Positions 1 to 34,541 of a stretch of 64,000 bases of DNA are shown piece after piece. Origin of the DNA: Paragorgia papillata (taxonomy: Eukaryota > Cnidaria > Anthozoa > Scleralcyonacea > Coralliidae). The translations under genes were made by a program, and so were the position numbers. The DNA lies in NCBI GenBank assembly GCA_035771165.1, contig JAWNZC010000473.1, positions 2,611,001-2,675,000 of the forward strand, in the 5' to 3' direction. Within the stretch, counting starts at the first letter, position 1. Every line of letters starts with the position of its first letter. The notes under the pieces were generated by a model. That model saw nothing but the letters and a program-made list of their open reading frames with translations. It did not search any database and was not told the origin of the DNA.

Positions 1-217
1 TGACCGCTTGGGAATGACCCCGTTGTCGGGCTTGGAGTCATGTGAGTAGAGTTGTAGTTGATCTCTCCTGTGCTTTGAGGGTTTTTCGCCGGGTTCTTCG
101 GTTTTCCTCCCTCCATAAAATCAACACCTAACATCTTAGCTGTGATCCGTGGTCTGAACTGTGTCGTTGGCGGCTGCTTGGAGCGCCTTTGATATGCCTC
201 GACACGGCCACGTTGAT
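1..217 (+). mobile_element. 5S-rRNA-derived SINE, 5' truncated by window edge
   Basis: The first bases continue a 5S rRNA-like promoter (the TGACCGCTTGGGAAT part following the usual TACTTGGATGGG box). They are followed by a body with GGGTTTTTCGCCGGGTTCT and the segment GACACGGCCACGTTGA. A fuller copy of the same element lies at 54628-54905, where the 5S box itself is present. Two dispersed copies with a polymerase III-type head and a shared body are what a SINE of the 5S (SINE3) class looks like. The 3' end is judged from where the two copies stop matching. Confidence 0.7.
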
Positions 218-296
218 CTGCGTCCTTCGCAATTCAGCCGCTGGCTGCAAGTAAGGATGATTAGCCCCCAGTCCTTTATAAAACTATTTACATACC

Positions 297-560
297 TTTG
301 GTAGTAAAATATGTCTTTACAAAGCCTTGAAGTGTGTAGTTGACAATTTCAGCTTGTATTTGCTTGTTCCTTCTGTTTTCCTGTCGGTAAATTGGCATCT
401 GACAATTGTTTTACAGCTTTTCCAACTCCCCCGGTAAACTCTTACTATACTCTTACGCCCGCAAGGTACACTGGACCTGGAGTACCAATATTGCCGCCAG
501 TGGCTTCAAAATGTTTACTGGTGACCATAAAGGATGAGCAATCCAGTTATATAGAGATCA
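297..560 (+). repeat. Dispersed repeat, copy 1
   Basis: This stretch (ATGTCTTTACAAAGCCTTGA, then TGTAGTTGACAATTTC, then GGTAAACTCTTACTA, then ATATAGAGATCAGTGG) is repeated in the same order and orientation at 17428-17655, at roughly 80 percent identity by eye. A 60-codon open frame inside it is not conserved between the copies and is not called. Family unknown. Confidence 0.6.
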
Positions 561-1728
561 GTGGTAACAAGTGACAAATGCAGCATCTATAATATGATAT
601 AACGGCTGCGACTACGCACGATCGGAAATCGCACAGAAAATCGGCCACGCTCATGGGGCAGTTCGCAGGTCACGTGCGTGCTGGCTCAAGTGAGTTGTCG
701 GCCGAGCTTGATAAAATTTACTAAATTCTAAACACACACACACGCAAAACAATAACAAGTGAACTGTCCATATATAGCCAAAAACAAAATCAAGACAAAG
801 AAAAAATTCATCAAAGTTATCTGATAGTTGAGATATTTATTCACGCCCCATAGTTGATTGGGTTTGTTTTATGTCAACTCGTCAATTCGTCAGTCGTCAA
901 ATATACTTTCCACGACTGATTCGAACTTTAAAATCCGTTTTAATGACCAATTGGGTACATACATCTGCCAACAAAACAACCCGACTTCTTTCGGGGGTAG
1001 TAAACGGCCAACAAACAACATATTTTAGCCATTTTACATGAAAGTTTACGATACTAGATCGCACCTGGTTCTTCGTCTAATTTTCCCGCCATATTTGATT
1101 TCAAATCAACAAATGTTTGATATCCTACAATATCCCTAGTATCCTCTTCAATGGATCCATTTTCCCCTTTATCTTCCTAATTTTATCGTATGGACCTTGT
1201 GTGAACCCACATGTACCACAACGCTTCTTGCTCCTCATTCAACTCGCTCCAGCCTCGCTTGGTCTCGCGTGTATTGATGACGTTTACACGCAAGATATTC
1301 GTTCTACGCATGCGTAGCTAATCCAGGTCCAGGTCAACCTGGATTTCGCGAGCCACGACAGCCGCGATTTCTGATTTAGTGAGTCAGGCACATAGCCAGC
1401 CTGAAATAGTAGGGCGGGGGCCTAGAGACTGGGGGAGGGGGGAGAGGGGAGGGGAGAGGGGAGGGGGGAGGGGTAAGTATGCATATCAGTGGTAAATTGA
1501 ATCAATTTACGGGTGGGCAGCCCTTTTCTTCTTCCTTCTTTACTACGGGCCTGCTACGAGTTCCTTCAACTAGACTTCCCATAGATTAAGCCTATAGTTT
1601 TCATCGTACCCGTAGTCAAATCGTATATATAGGTTCTTTATTTTGATGAAGTCGTAGCAGAGATTTGCGGATCTTCTTAAATACAGTATTAGTCTATATA
1701 GTCATATATCTATTTTGTTCTTCTCTAG
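561..1728. other. Non-coding stretch upstream of first SEC24 exon
   Basis: This lies 5' of the first recognised SEC24 exon and is probably intron. I searched the + strand for the preceding exon, which should encode the end of the Sec23/24 trunk and finish in phase 1, and did not find it. Contents are a short CA run near 725 and a G-rich purine tract at 1407-1472. Nothing else recognised. Confidence 0.4.
1407..1472 (+). repeat. G-rich polypurine tract
   Basis: About 65 bases of almost pure G/A with many runs of three to six G separated by single A. The + strand could form G-quadruplexes, and the tract is also mirror-repeat-like. No gene role is visible. Confidence 0.7.
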
Positions 1729-24375
<22,647 letters not shown>

Positions 24376-24574
24376 CTGTGAGCGATTCCTTCCACGCTGT
24401 GAGCCACAGTGGCCTGAGTACAGGAGAGAGCAGCCACAAGAGCTGTATACGACGAAACTGCTGGAAGTCCTTTTACTGGGATCCTGAGTACTAACTTTTG
24501 AACATGATTTGCATTTATAGTTGCTTGGGAACTAATATGGAAAATTGTAATTTAAATGTGCTGACAACATTTGC

Positions 24575-24580
24575 ATTAAA
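24575..24580 (+). terminator. Candidate poly(A) signal of SEC24
   Basis: ATTAAA about 200 bases 3' of the stop, in AT-rich sequence and before the minisatellite. This is the first plausible signal. Not proven. Confidence 0.35.
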
Positions 24581-24829
24581 ACACGTGATGTTTTAATTAT
24601 TCTTGCATGTGTAATTTACACCAATTTCAGTGTTAAACAATCTTTGAGATACTGGCAGTTTTCTTGTTTTGTATTTATCGAGAAGAGCTGAAAAATGGAA
24701 GATGGAGACAATACTCGCAAAGTATTAACGTAAGCAATTTTTTTACCAGGGCGTCTCAAATGTTCTTGCAGAAAAATCTGACTGCACCGTATGATGCAAG
24801 AAGACTGTTGCAAAAAAGTATTTACAGTA

Positions 24830-27100
24830 ACAAACTATTTGCATTTGCTCCAAACTATTTACAGTTGTTCTAAACTATTTATTTGCTACAAATTATTTAC
24901 ATTTTCTACAAACTACTATTTATTTATATTTGCTACAAACTATTCACAGTTGCTATAAACTAATTACACTTGCTATAAACTAATTACACTTGCTATAAAT
25001 TAATTACACTTGCTATAAACTAATAGACCTTTTGCACGATGACGTGAGATAGCGTTGGGTGACTACAACTACCAGAATGCTTTGCCAGTATTCTAGGGTT
25101 TCAGCTGAAAGGGATGACTCAAAAGGACCCGTCCAATCCTTTCGCGGCTTTTCCAAAATATGTCGTCAAATATGTTTTTCCAAAAAGCTAGGGGGTAAAC
25201 CAGATTTCTGATTAAGGTTAGGGTTTATGTTGTGATTAGGGTATCAAAAAGATTGCTGAAATCTTGAGACTAACTAAAACTTGACGACAAATTTGGGAAA
25301 AAAAATAATTTGACGACATATTTTGAACAAGCCGCTAAAGGACTGGACGGGTCCTTTTAGCCGAAACCCTAGAATACTGGCAAAGCATTCTGGTAGTTGT
25401 AGTCACCCAACGCCATCCACGTCATCGTGCAAATGGCTTATTGCAGTTGCTATAAACTAATTACACTTGCTATAAACTAATTACACTTGCTTTAAACTAT
25501 CTACAGTTGCTATAAACTATTTACACTTTCTACAAACTATTTACACTTGCTACAAATTATTTAGATTTGCTACAAACTATTTACACTTGCTACAAACTAC
25601 TATTTACATTTGCTACAAACTATTCACAGTTGCCATAAACTAATTATACTTGCTACAAACTCTTTACATTTGCTACAAACTATTTAATTCTACAAACTCT
25701 TTACATTTGCTACAAACTATTTACATTTGCTACAAACTATTCAAACTATTTACATTTGCTACAAACTATTTACATTTGCTACAAACTATTTACATTTCTA
25801 CAAACTATTTACATTTGCTACAAACTATTTACATTTGCTACAAACTATTTACATTTACTACAAACTATTCAAACTATTTACATTTGCTACAAACTATTTA
25901 AATTTTCTACAAACTATTTACATTTCTACAAACTATTTACATTTGCTACAAACTATTTACATACTATCTACAAACTATTCACATTTCTACAAACTACATT
26001 TGCTACAGACTATTTACAGTTGCTACAAACTATTTACATTTGCTACAAACTATTTACAGTTGCTATACTGTTGGCATTTCACGTAAGTAAACTGCATGGA
26101 TTTTTGGTGAAGGTAAATTTCTAGTGTGAGAATGTATACATCTTGAGACTAAGACTTTGCCCCCCTCCCCCCCTGTTTATAGCGTTCGGATATCTTCGTA
26201 GACTAAACAAGTGTCAAGTCGTCACATGCATTAACGCCCAAAATTGTTTTTGACTAAACCTACTCTGCATCGTTTTCATCACTTGAGCAGTTTGCTACAA
26301 ACTATTCACAGTTGCTATAAACTAATTACACTTGCTACAAACTCTTTACATTTGCTACAAACTATTTAATTCTACAAACTCTTTACGTTTGCTACAAACT
26401 ATTTACACTTGCTACAAATTATTTACAGTTGCTACAAACTATTTACATTTGCTACAAACTATTTACATTTGCTACAAACTATTCAAACTATTTACATTTG
26501 CTACAAACTATTTACATTTGCTACAAACTATTTACATTTCTACAAACTATTTACATTTGCTACAAACTATTTACATTTGCTACAAACTATTTACAGTTGC
26601 TACAAACTATTTACATTTGCTACAAACTATTTGCATTTGCTACAAACTGTTTTACATTTGCTACAAACTATTTGCATTTGCTACAAACTATTTACATTTG
26701 CTACAAACTATTTACATTTGCTACAAACTATTCAAACTATTTACATTTGCTACAAACTATTTACATTTGCTACAAACTATTTACATTTCTACAAACTATT
26801 TACATTTGCTACAAATTATTTACATACTATCTACAAACTATTCACATTTCTACAAACTACATTTGCTACAGACTATTTACAGTTGCTACAAACTATTTGC
26901 ATTTGCTACAAACTGTTTTACATTTGCTACAAACTATTTGCATTTGCTACAAACTATTTACATTTGCTACAAACCATTTACATTTGCTACAAACTATTTA
27001 CTTTTGCTACAAACCATTTACATTTGCTACAAACTGTTTACAGTTGCTACAATGTGTTTTACAGTTGCTACAAACTATATTTACGGTTGCTACTGTTGGC
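24830..27100 (+). repeat. 20-bp minisatellite (TTTGCTACAAACTATTTACA), duplicated block
   Basis: Over a hundred degenerate copies of TTTGCTACAAACTATTTACA, in two main blocks. They are interrupted at about 25022-25440 by an inverted-repeat element and at 26075-26290 by unique sequence. That unique sequence (GGCATTTCACGTAAGTAAAC through CACTTGAGCAG) is repeated at 27085-27325 after the second block, so array plus flank was duplicated as a roughly 1-kb unit. Cysteine/tyrosine-rich open frames up to 259 codons are artefacts. Confidence 0.95.
25022..25440. mobile_element. Inverted-repeat element inside the minisatellite
   Basis: TTTGCACGATGACGTGAGAT, GGGTGACTACAACTACCAGA and AGTATTCTAGGGTTTC are mirrored by GAAACCCTAGAATACT, TCTGGTAGTTGTAGTCACCC and CACGTCATCGTGCAAA. 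Arms are about 150 bp, with related sequence (CCGTCCAATCCTTTCGCGGC) further in. Minisatellite units continue on both sides. Confidence 0.75.
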
Positions 27101-27799
27101 ATTTCACTTAAATAAACTGCATGGATTTTTGGTGAAGGTAAATTTCTAGTGTGAGAATGTATACGTATTCATCTTGAGACTAAGACTTTGCCCCCCTCCC
27201 CTCCCTGTTTATAGCGTTCGGATATCTTCGTTAGACTAAACAAGTGTCAAGTCGTCACATTAACGCCCAAAATTGTTTTTGGCTAAACCTACTCGGCATA
27301 TCGTTTTCATCACTTGAGCAGAAAACGACCGTAATATGACGGCCAGCGCACCCGGGCTTTCCCCCAATAATTTTGATTTCTCGCGCCTTTGGTTCTCGCA
27401 TTATCACCCCTTTTTTATGCCACTGCAGGCGCGGCCAGTGGACCGAGTTTATTCATAGTACTCAAGTAACATCGTGTGCGGTTTCACAAAGCGTTAGACC
27501 AAGTTATGTTAAAAGTAAACCAGAGATATACTTTATTAAAATATAGTTATTTTGAATAGATTTTGCACTCTATATGACACTAGTGCATGCTTTTGGTGGA
27601 GATTAGGTTCTCATTTAGTTCTGCCACTTCTGTTGTTTGTACACTCCTGGTAGGCGACTGGCGACATGCTTCTCAGAATTAATGCAAAAGGAGATTTTTC
27701 TTTGCGCTATATATTTTGCGAGGTTTCGATGTTTTGAAAGTGTAGCTTTTTAAAAATACAACCCAGCAATGTTGTTGGACGTTTTAGCGAGAATGATGC

Positions 27800-29456
27800 C
27801 AACCTCGTACCCAGGGTCTTACCTCCGCTCCCCCGCCCCCGCCCACCGCTTCGGAAAGACCCTGGTACACTCTGGTCACGTGCTTCCCAAAATATGGGCA
27901 GTACAAAATAAATTTAGTGTGGGTAGGGTGGTACAAAAAACTTTCTCGATTTACCGACCGGAGTAGTGTTTATACAAAATGCAAAACATCTGGCCAGATG
28001 AAATGTCACGACTCACGAAAGGTGCACAACGGCTTGGAGAAACAATCCGAAACGAGATATAATTTAATAAGAATGCCAAAGTCTCAAAGATCAATATTTT
28101 GCTGGCTTTGTAGCGCTGGCGACATGTGTTATTTATTGATGGGAGAATATTCGTTTTAAGCATTTGAATCGCGAGGCTTTTAACTGGACGTATTCACTTA
28201 AATATAACGGCAGCTTTCACGTGTGGTATTCAACAACGTACAGGTGAAACACATACGTATTTTATTGTTTATATTGAGAGTTTGAAACAGTCTTCCATTT
28301 CATTATCCACTGTGAGGTTTACTATGCTGCGTTGTTTTGACCAGTTCTCATGCGGACAAAATTATGGTCAGTCATCCACGAACATGATAATTGATAAATA
28401 TATTTGATATAAAATGCCAATTTTCAAGTTCATTTTAAAAAGGTTAGTCGATATCCGTACCTATTATATTTTAAACAATTGGCGAGGGACTATAATTTAA
28501 TACGACGTGTTATTATTAATAGTCCGAAAAGTGGCGGGTATTAGGTTGTTGCATTTAAAACGATCAAAACTAAGAGATACGTAACAAGTTAACTTGAACG
28601 GGGGTTTCTTTATCGGACAAGAAGTTTGTGACAGCAAAGAAGTAGAAAAATCGATAAGACTCGCTCGCTTTCTTGAAGCTTGAAGTATACTGAAAGTACT
28701 ATTTCTTTAAGTAAACAACACAGCGCATTCAGAAATGCAGACAGATGACAACAAAGGTTCGACATTTCACCTTTGCCTTATTAAATGTGTCTAGTGTCTT
28801 GCTGTACCATTATAGAATGATCTTGGTTTCAAATATTTTACTATTTTAGTACTGTTTATTTTTGTTTATTTGTCGTACGTTGATTAATACTATTATTCGA
28901 TATTTTAATATACTTTGCCGAATGGAGGAGCGGCAACAGTTTTCGTAGTGGCGTATTCATATTTCATGATCGAGCGACGAAAGATCAAATTTGCGGAGTA
29001 ACTGGAGTTTATATAAATAGAAAAATGATAATAAGACATCGATTAATCGACTACATATTGTATAATTTAAGCACCCAGGTTGACGATTATTAAACGAATG
29101 GGAACATCAAAAGCTTTCTTCATTGTAAATTTAAATAAACACAGCGATTTATTATAAACTAAAAACAATAGCTGTCAAAACAACTTGTTTCAATTTTAAA
29201 ATCGTATCACCGGTTTAACGATTCATTTCAAAATCTAATACCAGAAAACAAAACAAGATACGTATACACGCATTTCTTCGACTATTCCAGCGAGGTCAAG
29301 CCACAGAATAAATACTAAGGTCAAGCATTGATACACAGGGGACACTCCCACAGTCGAAAATGTTGATAGACGACACGTGACCAGCGTGTACCAGGGTCTT
29401 TCCGAAGCGGTGGGCGGGGGCGGGGGAGCGGAGGTAAGACCCTGGGTACGAGGTTG
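27800..29456. mobile_element. 1657-bp TIR element with 9-bp TSD (family J), long copy
   Basis: GC-rich arms of about 85 bp begin CAACCTCGTACCCAGGGTCT and end with the exact complement at 29456. The site duplication GAATGATGC occurs at 27791-27799 and 29457-29465. A second copy at 48238 has its own different 9-bp duplication. Long TIRs plus 9-bp TSDs point to Mutator-like (MULE) mobilisation. No transposase frame is present, so it is non-autonomous. Confidence 0.92.
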
Positions 29457-29511
29457 GAATGATGCATGCTATAACAAGAAGCTGCATGGTCAGGCGTTCA
29501 CTCGGGCTACT

Positions 29512-31242
29512 CATAGCCACTGGAAAGGGAGAGGGCTGTGAAAGTGGGCGTGACTGAGATTTATGTTATTGTTCGCCAAATTCAAGATCACGTGACGTTG
29601 AACCTGCATGATTGAGCACTAAAAAGCAAGATTTTACATTAGAGCAGCGAGGCGCGTACCTACAAGTGCTACAACGAAGTTCTTCCGTGATGGTTTCGAT
29701 ATAAATTCCACTTCATTTGGACATTATATGCATAGATGGTCCCTCATGAAAACTCCCTTTGCAAAGAATATTTAATAAAGTGCAGTAAATTCGAATAAAC
29801 GATCAATGGTCGGACCGAACACGGTGAGAGCCGAGGTAAAATAATGATACAATACTGTTTTGCCAACAGTACAACTAAAACTAAAATTCGCTTTTGTCTT
29901 AATATGAATGGTTGTGCTAAATTATATGTCGTAAGTTGAGTTGCCTTCATTGAATATTAAATGCACTAAATGTCTGGTGTATTGCGTTTCATAAACAACG
30001 GTGAGGACAAGAAACATTGCCATCTGACAACAAAAGTGCAAAACTCCGATTTAATAATGGCACGGAGACGACAAATGCTTTTCGACTGCGTTGTTCCTTG
30101 GTTTTCTTTTATTAATAATTTGTAGACATGCGGCGATTTATGATAATTTCAATTTATTCACACTATTTTTAATACTTTAATACAATGAAAAATACAAAGT
30201 TTACATAGTGATACATAAATAAATCAGAGTTAAATATAAAACAAAATATTTTATGAAAGAATATACATATGTGAGAGTGTAATTAAAGTATAAAGCTTTC
30301 GAGTTTAATCACTGCCTTGACATATTAATAAGTTGGGGATCAGCAGAGATGAAATATTAAGATCGTGTCGAAGTAAGAAAATAGACATTGTATAATACGA
30401 GAATGAAATTCAGATCAACCTTGGTGACTTAATATTTTTTACATTGAAACAGAAAGGGTTTTTAAATCACTGGGAATATTTTCCCAGATTTTTGTAGCTG
30501 AGAATCTTATAAATGTTTGTTTACAATAATTAGTCCGGCGGGGAGAAAATAGTTCGCGCTACGGCTAATTTGCTCACAATGCCAGAGTGTGAATTATTTG
30601 AGTGAGCCATGCACGAGTTAGCGCTTGATACGATGTGTAATGTTCAAGGGATGATCATTTTAATGTCACGATAAAGTCCATCGTGAAACCGAACGCCGAT
30701 CATCTACACAACGATGCACCACCATATATATTTGTTTACGCCTTATTTGAGAAATGCGCGACTTAAAAACTCTCACGGTCCTGTTAAAACCAACCCGATC
30801 TTTTTGAGGTGATTTCTTTGTGCACACAATCATATTATTGAATAAACTAATATCTAAAATTAACGCAGAATCAATGTAAAATATAAAATTTGTCATAAAA
30901 ATGACGGACTACAGTATACACTATAACAGCACTGTCGCTGTCTTAAGTTCGTAGGTCGTCAAAAACCGAATTCCTACCGAATTTTGTTAACGAAATAGAA
31001 GGGTACTCCTTTGGACTTGTAAATATCATGTTTCTTGTGGATTTTTAGAAGTCACCATAACCGACATCGTGCAGTTTAACGAAGAACAAGGTTATAATCT
31101 AATGTAAGCCATATGAAAGAATACACTGGCCATGCCGGTTCAAGATCACGTGACGCTCAGGCGTGAAATTTTTAACATCAAACCGGAAGTTCTATTGTTT
31201 CAGAGCGGAGTTTCACAGCCCTCTCCCTTTCCAGTGGCTATG
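29512..31242. mobile_element. 1731-bp TIR element next to family J (family L)
   Basis: CATAGCCACTGGAAAGGGAG at the left is complementary to the right end at 31242. AAGATCACGTGACG recurs inside each arm. GGCTACT at 29505-29511 and 31243-31249 is the likely duplication. It begins 46 bases after the family J duplication. No recognisable protein. Confidence 0.75.
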
Positions 31243-31249
31243 GGCTACT

Positions 31250-31954
31250 GCAAACTCGCAGCTGCAATTACATCGCATGCAGTGCTAAAATCTATAAGTT
31301 TAAACATCATATATAGGTCACAGAAAATAGTCAAAACATCTAATTCTCCGATAGAAAACACAGTTCGCAATACACAAAACACGATTGCCTGTATTTAACG
31401 TATTTCCACACAGCTTTCATATATGTCGAGTCCCTTCGGGTGTTAAATATCAACATGTTTAATCAGCGATTGTAAGCGTATATAAGATCAAGATACCTGC
31501 CAGCGAAATTACTGAACAATAACTATGTCTGTGAACACGTCCAAGAAAGAACACTTGACTTCAAACAACTTGATCAGACATCAGGATTCAGGAAAGCGAA
31601 GAAAGAAAACATGATCTAAGATTAGCATTTAGGCTGATAGACAAAAAATAACGGAGCCGTGCCCAGACTCGGGCTACCCGAGTAATTAAATATATCCTTA
31701 AAGGAATCGGCGAATTGCTTGATTGTTGTCAATGTTGAGTGACGAAGAGGTCTGTGGTTGTGCCGCTTTTGTGACCTTGTCTTTTGATACTAAATGCTTT
31801 TATCCAATCGGACCAATCCCAATCACTTTTTGCTGCCAGAGACGGATATTTTCATTCATCATCAGTATGATTGCGGACTCGCACAAACTGAAAACAAGCA
31901 TGTTTTAATTTGTATTGTTTTGTGTCTTTTTACTCTTGGCTTGCATTCATGTAG
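31250..31954. other. Unassigned sequence before the broken frame
   Basis: No repeat partner or reading frame was recognised. It would be the intron or 5' region of the unidentified frame at 31955. Confidence 0.3.
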
Positions 31955-32101
31955 GATCTCATCCTCTGGTCTGAACGACAACGAAAACTCGCGGAGTCTC
32001 ATCCGAGAGCCAGCTGCATGCCTTGTGTTGGTGAATGAGGGAAACGTTGACAGCTTCACTTCATCGATCGACTGGATGGAAGAGGGCTGCGACACAGAGA
32101 C

Positions 32102-32194
32102 GAGTGTAAGAGTCGAGATTAAAAGTCGAGAGTCGAGACTAAAAGTCGAGAGTCGAGACAAAAAAGTCGAGAGTCGACAGAGATAAAAAACAAG

Positions 32195-32259
<65 letters not shown>

Positions 32260-32694
32260 AAAATTACAACTATCAAGAAATATCTAAAAACGAGGTGTGA
32301 TAAGAATCGAGCTATTTGCGCTAAGGAAGCGGGGAATTCTGGCATGCTATAAAATCCGAACGTCATAAATTTTGTAGTAAAATATAAAATATTATAAAAC
32401 TGTACGGATATGACCCAAATATTGTGACAGAATGAAACAACACGTGGTCTTTCGCGGAAAACACACTCGGACCACTATAGTTAAACACAAGTACACAACT
32501 TCTGTTGGATCGTCCTATATGTAAATTAAGAAGATAAATAATGGTTGTAACACGGCACTTTCAGTTTACGCATCCCCTTTTGTTATGAGACGATGAGTCT
32601 ACCATATTACCTTCCAACGCAAAAGATAATGTCTCGACTTCTTTGTGTCGACTTTTTACTTTTTAGTCTCGACACTCGACTTTTGGTTACACTC
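32102..32694. mobile_element. 593-bp TIR element with 9-bp TSD, inserted in a reading frame
   Basis: The termini GAGTGTAA and TTACACTC are complementary. Just inside are AGTCGAG repeats and their complement (TAGTCTCGACACTCGACTTT). The site duplication CACAGAGAC is perfect at 32093-32101 and 32695-32703. The left part holds a short AAAGTCGAGAGTCGAGAC tandem and a (TA)n run. Confidence 0.85.
32199..32258 (+). repeat. (AT)n microsatellite, about 60 bp
   Basis: An uninterrupted AT run inside the 593-bp element. The minus strand reads as poly-Tyr/Ile. Confidence 0.95.
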
Positions 32695-32743
32695 CACAGA
32701 GACCGAAGAGAAATGCACTTTCAGCCAGCTGCACGACTCATAA

Positions 32744-33266
32744 AGTCTTAATAGTAGACCGTTAATATATACGCGTTATACCAAAATGCGTTTACTGAAG
32801 TACATCCTCGATAGGAAAAATAGGGAATCGTGCCTGCCTTCTGAATAAGTCTTATTATTAGTTCCCGTACAGTTTTCTTCAGTGGTTTTGATTGAGGATT
32901 TAGAGCCCATTTCTTTTTCCCCCTTACTTTCGGGCCACTTTTTTACTTTCGGAGGGGGCGCTACTTTCGGGATTCTCCGGCCATAATTCAATTTTGGCGC
33001 AATAATAAATTTGGTTCGTTCAAAATGTTTCATGCATTCTATTAGCGTGCCACGACCGCACCAATTAGACAATTAGTGTATGTAAACTTGGCGAGCTATA
33101 ATAAGTCTCGCACCTCCCCTTTGCCAAATTACAATAATAAAGCAGTATCAATTAAATTTACAGCTCAGCTTATCTCTGATTCAGATCAGGTTGACTTGGG
33201 TCTTTTTTTTAGCAGGCATCTGAAGCGGGTGCATTATAATCAGAACTTTGATAAGTTAAGCCCTAA
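32744..33266. other. Unassigned intergenic sequence
   Basis: Nothing recognised. A 98-codon minus frame (32776-33072) has no family resemblance that I can see. Confidence 0.3.
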
Positions 33267-33270
33267 TTAA

Positions 33271-33494
33271 GCCCTAATCAAACGAGAACGCAAGTCATCG
33301 CAAGTTGGCAGTCACAAATTTCTGTGGCGGTCTTTCGAACACCCAAATTGACAAAATAAAGGTTTCATGAGTGTTTTAAACAAGTTTTAACTTTGTCACG
33401 GTACATAATATTTTCGGGAAATTATTCAGAGCGGCTGGCTGAGATAGCGTGACTGCCAACTTGCGATGACTTGCGTTCTCGTTCAGATTCGGGC
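33271..33494. mobile_element. 224-bp MITE (family O)
   Basis: The arms ACGAGAACGCAAGTCATCGC and AAGTTGGCAGTCAC are mirrored by GTGACTGCCAACTT and GCGATGACTTGCGTTCTCGT. TTAA lies at both outer edges (33267-33270, 33495-33498). Confidence 0.8.
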
Positions 33495-33496
33495 TT

Positions 33497-33593
33497 AACT
33501 CTTTCCTGTCCGAATTGGTCTTTAGTATTTTATTCTGGCTAACGCCAGACGATTTTATTCATCTCTGGGGAAGCCCTCGGACAGGAATGAGTT
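33497..33593 (+). mobile_element. 97-bp short element (family M), copy 1
   Basis: AACTCTTTCCTGTCCGA to TCGGACAGGAATGAGTT, with CTGGCTAACGCCAGACG in the middle. Four copies lie within 1.2 kb. Confidence 0.8.
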
Positions 33594-33608
33594 ATAAACT
33601 ATCTCTCT

Positions 33609-33705
33609 AACTCTTTCCTCTCCGAATTGGTCTTTAGTATTTTATTCTGGCTAACGCCAGACGATTTTATTCATCTCTGGGGAAGCCCTCGGACAGGAAT
33701 GAGTT
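33609..33705 (+). mobile_element. 97-bp short element (family M), copy 2
   Basis: Nearly identical to copy 1 and separated from it by only 15 bases. Confidence 0.8.
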
Positions 33706-33816
33706 TGATGAGTAACTTTGTGCGCTTTTATAATATGAACAATGTACTTTATCACCCCACGCGTTGGGGGCATTCTATATGTCTGAAATTGAATAATTGT
33801 CTGTTTAGGCGTGTAA

Positions 33817-33987
33817 AGCCTGGTTTCCATATAGCCGTAAGAGCTGGCGGCATGGCTGCGGCAAGGGGCGATGGTCCAATCATAGACAGTGTTGAATTAG
33901 CCAGCAATAAAAAGCTGTATGCGATTGGACCATTGCCCCTTGCCGCAGGCATGCCGCCAACTCTTACGGCTATATGGAAACCAGGCT
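33817..33987. mobile_element. Near-perfect palindromic MITE, 171 bp (family N)
   Basis: AGCCTGGTTTCCATATAGCC to GGCTATATGGAAACCAGGCT, with TAA on each side (33814-33816, 33988-33990). The arms match almost throughout except for a short central spacer. The 3-bp TAA target suggests PIF/Harbinger (inference). Both strands have readable frames only because of the palindrome. Confidence 0.88.
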
Positions 33988-34265
33988 TAAGCTATGATAT
34001 AAAATTGTCCATTCCTTGGTCCTATAATAATCGAGTCGTCACGCTTCATTGATATTGAGCGACGTTTTAAAGTGCCCTAACACCACTGACCTATATATAT
34101 AACTGGACTGCGGGTGCTGGCCAAAAATGTGTCCCCATTTTCACTTTCAAAATGGCGGCGTTTATGGGTCCTTCTGCTAATGGTAGCGACCACTGATATG
34201 TACTTATCGCAGGAAAAAATAATATTTATGTAAATACAAAGCTATTTTCTTACTTCAATAATAAA

Positions 34266-34356
34266 TCGTTCCTGTGCGAGGGCTTTCCCAGAGGTGAATA
34301 AACTCGCCTGGCGTTAGCCAGAATAAAATACTAAAAACCAATTCCGACAGGAAACC
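34266..34356 (-). mobile_element. Short element (family M), copy 3, reversed
   Basis: GTTCCTGTGCGAGGGCTTTC through ATTCCGACAGGAAAC is the complement of copies 1 and 2, with several changes. Confidence 0.75.
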
Positions 34357-34541
34357 GGCTGGCTCGTGTCACGAAATTCTTTCCTCGGGCACAAAAAAAG
34401 ATTTTAATCAACGTTAGGATTAGTTTACATCTAAACTAAACCAATTCTTCTTTGTACATTTAGTTTATGCGAGTTTCAAAACCACGTAAGATCCTAATCA
34501 ATTGCGTGAGCCCAGTTCATGTAAACAGGCCATAGTTTATA

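Larger units (their letters stand above)
31955..32743 (+). pseudogene. Unidentified reading frame split by a 593-bp transposon
   Basis: After a good acceptor (TTGCATTCATGTAG) the frame reads ISSSGLNDNENSRSL, then LVLVNEGNVDSFTSSIDWME, then EGCDTET. A TIR element sits between two copies of CACAGAGAC. Beyond it (from 32704) the frame resumes exactly, once one duplication is removed: TEEKCTFSQLHDS and TAA at 32741-32743. This exact continuation supports a real acidic, Ser-rich C-terminus of a protein I do not recognise. No upstream exon was found. Either the gene is broken or the element is spliced out as a new intron: there is a GTAAGA at 32105 and an in-frame acceptor ending 32701. Confidence 0.45.

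Noticed and set aside
26332..27149. Cysteine/tyrosine-rich frames of 228-259 codons
   Set aside because: Produced by the 20-bp TTTGCTACAAACTATTTACA array in all three frames.
33627..34052. 141-codon + strand frame
   Set aside because: It crosses MITE M copy 2 and the palindromic MITE N. Similar peptides appear wherever these elements do.
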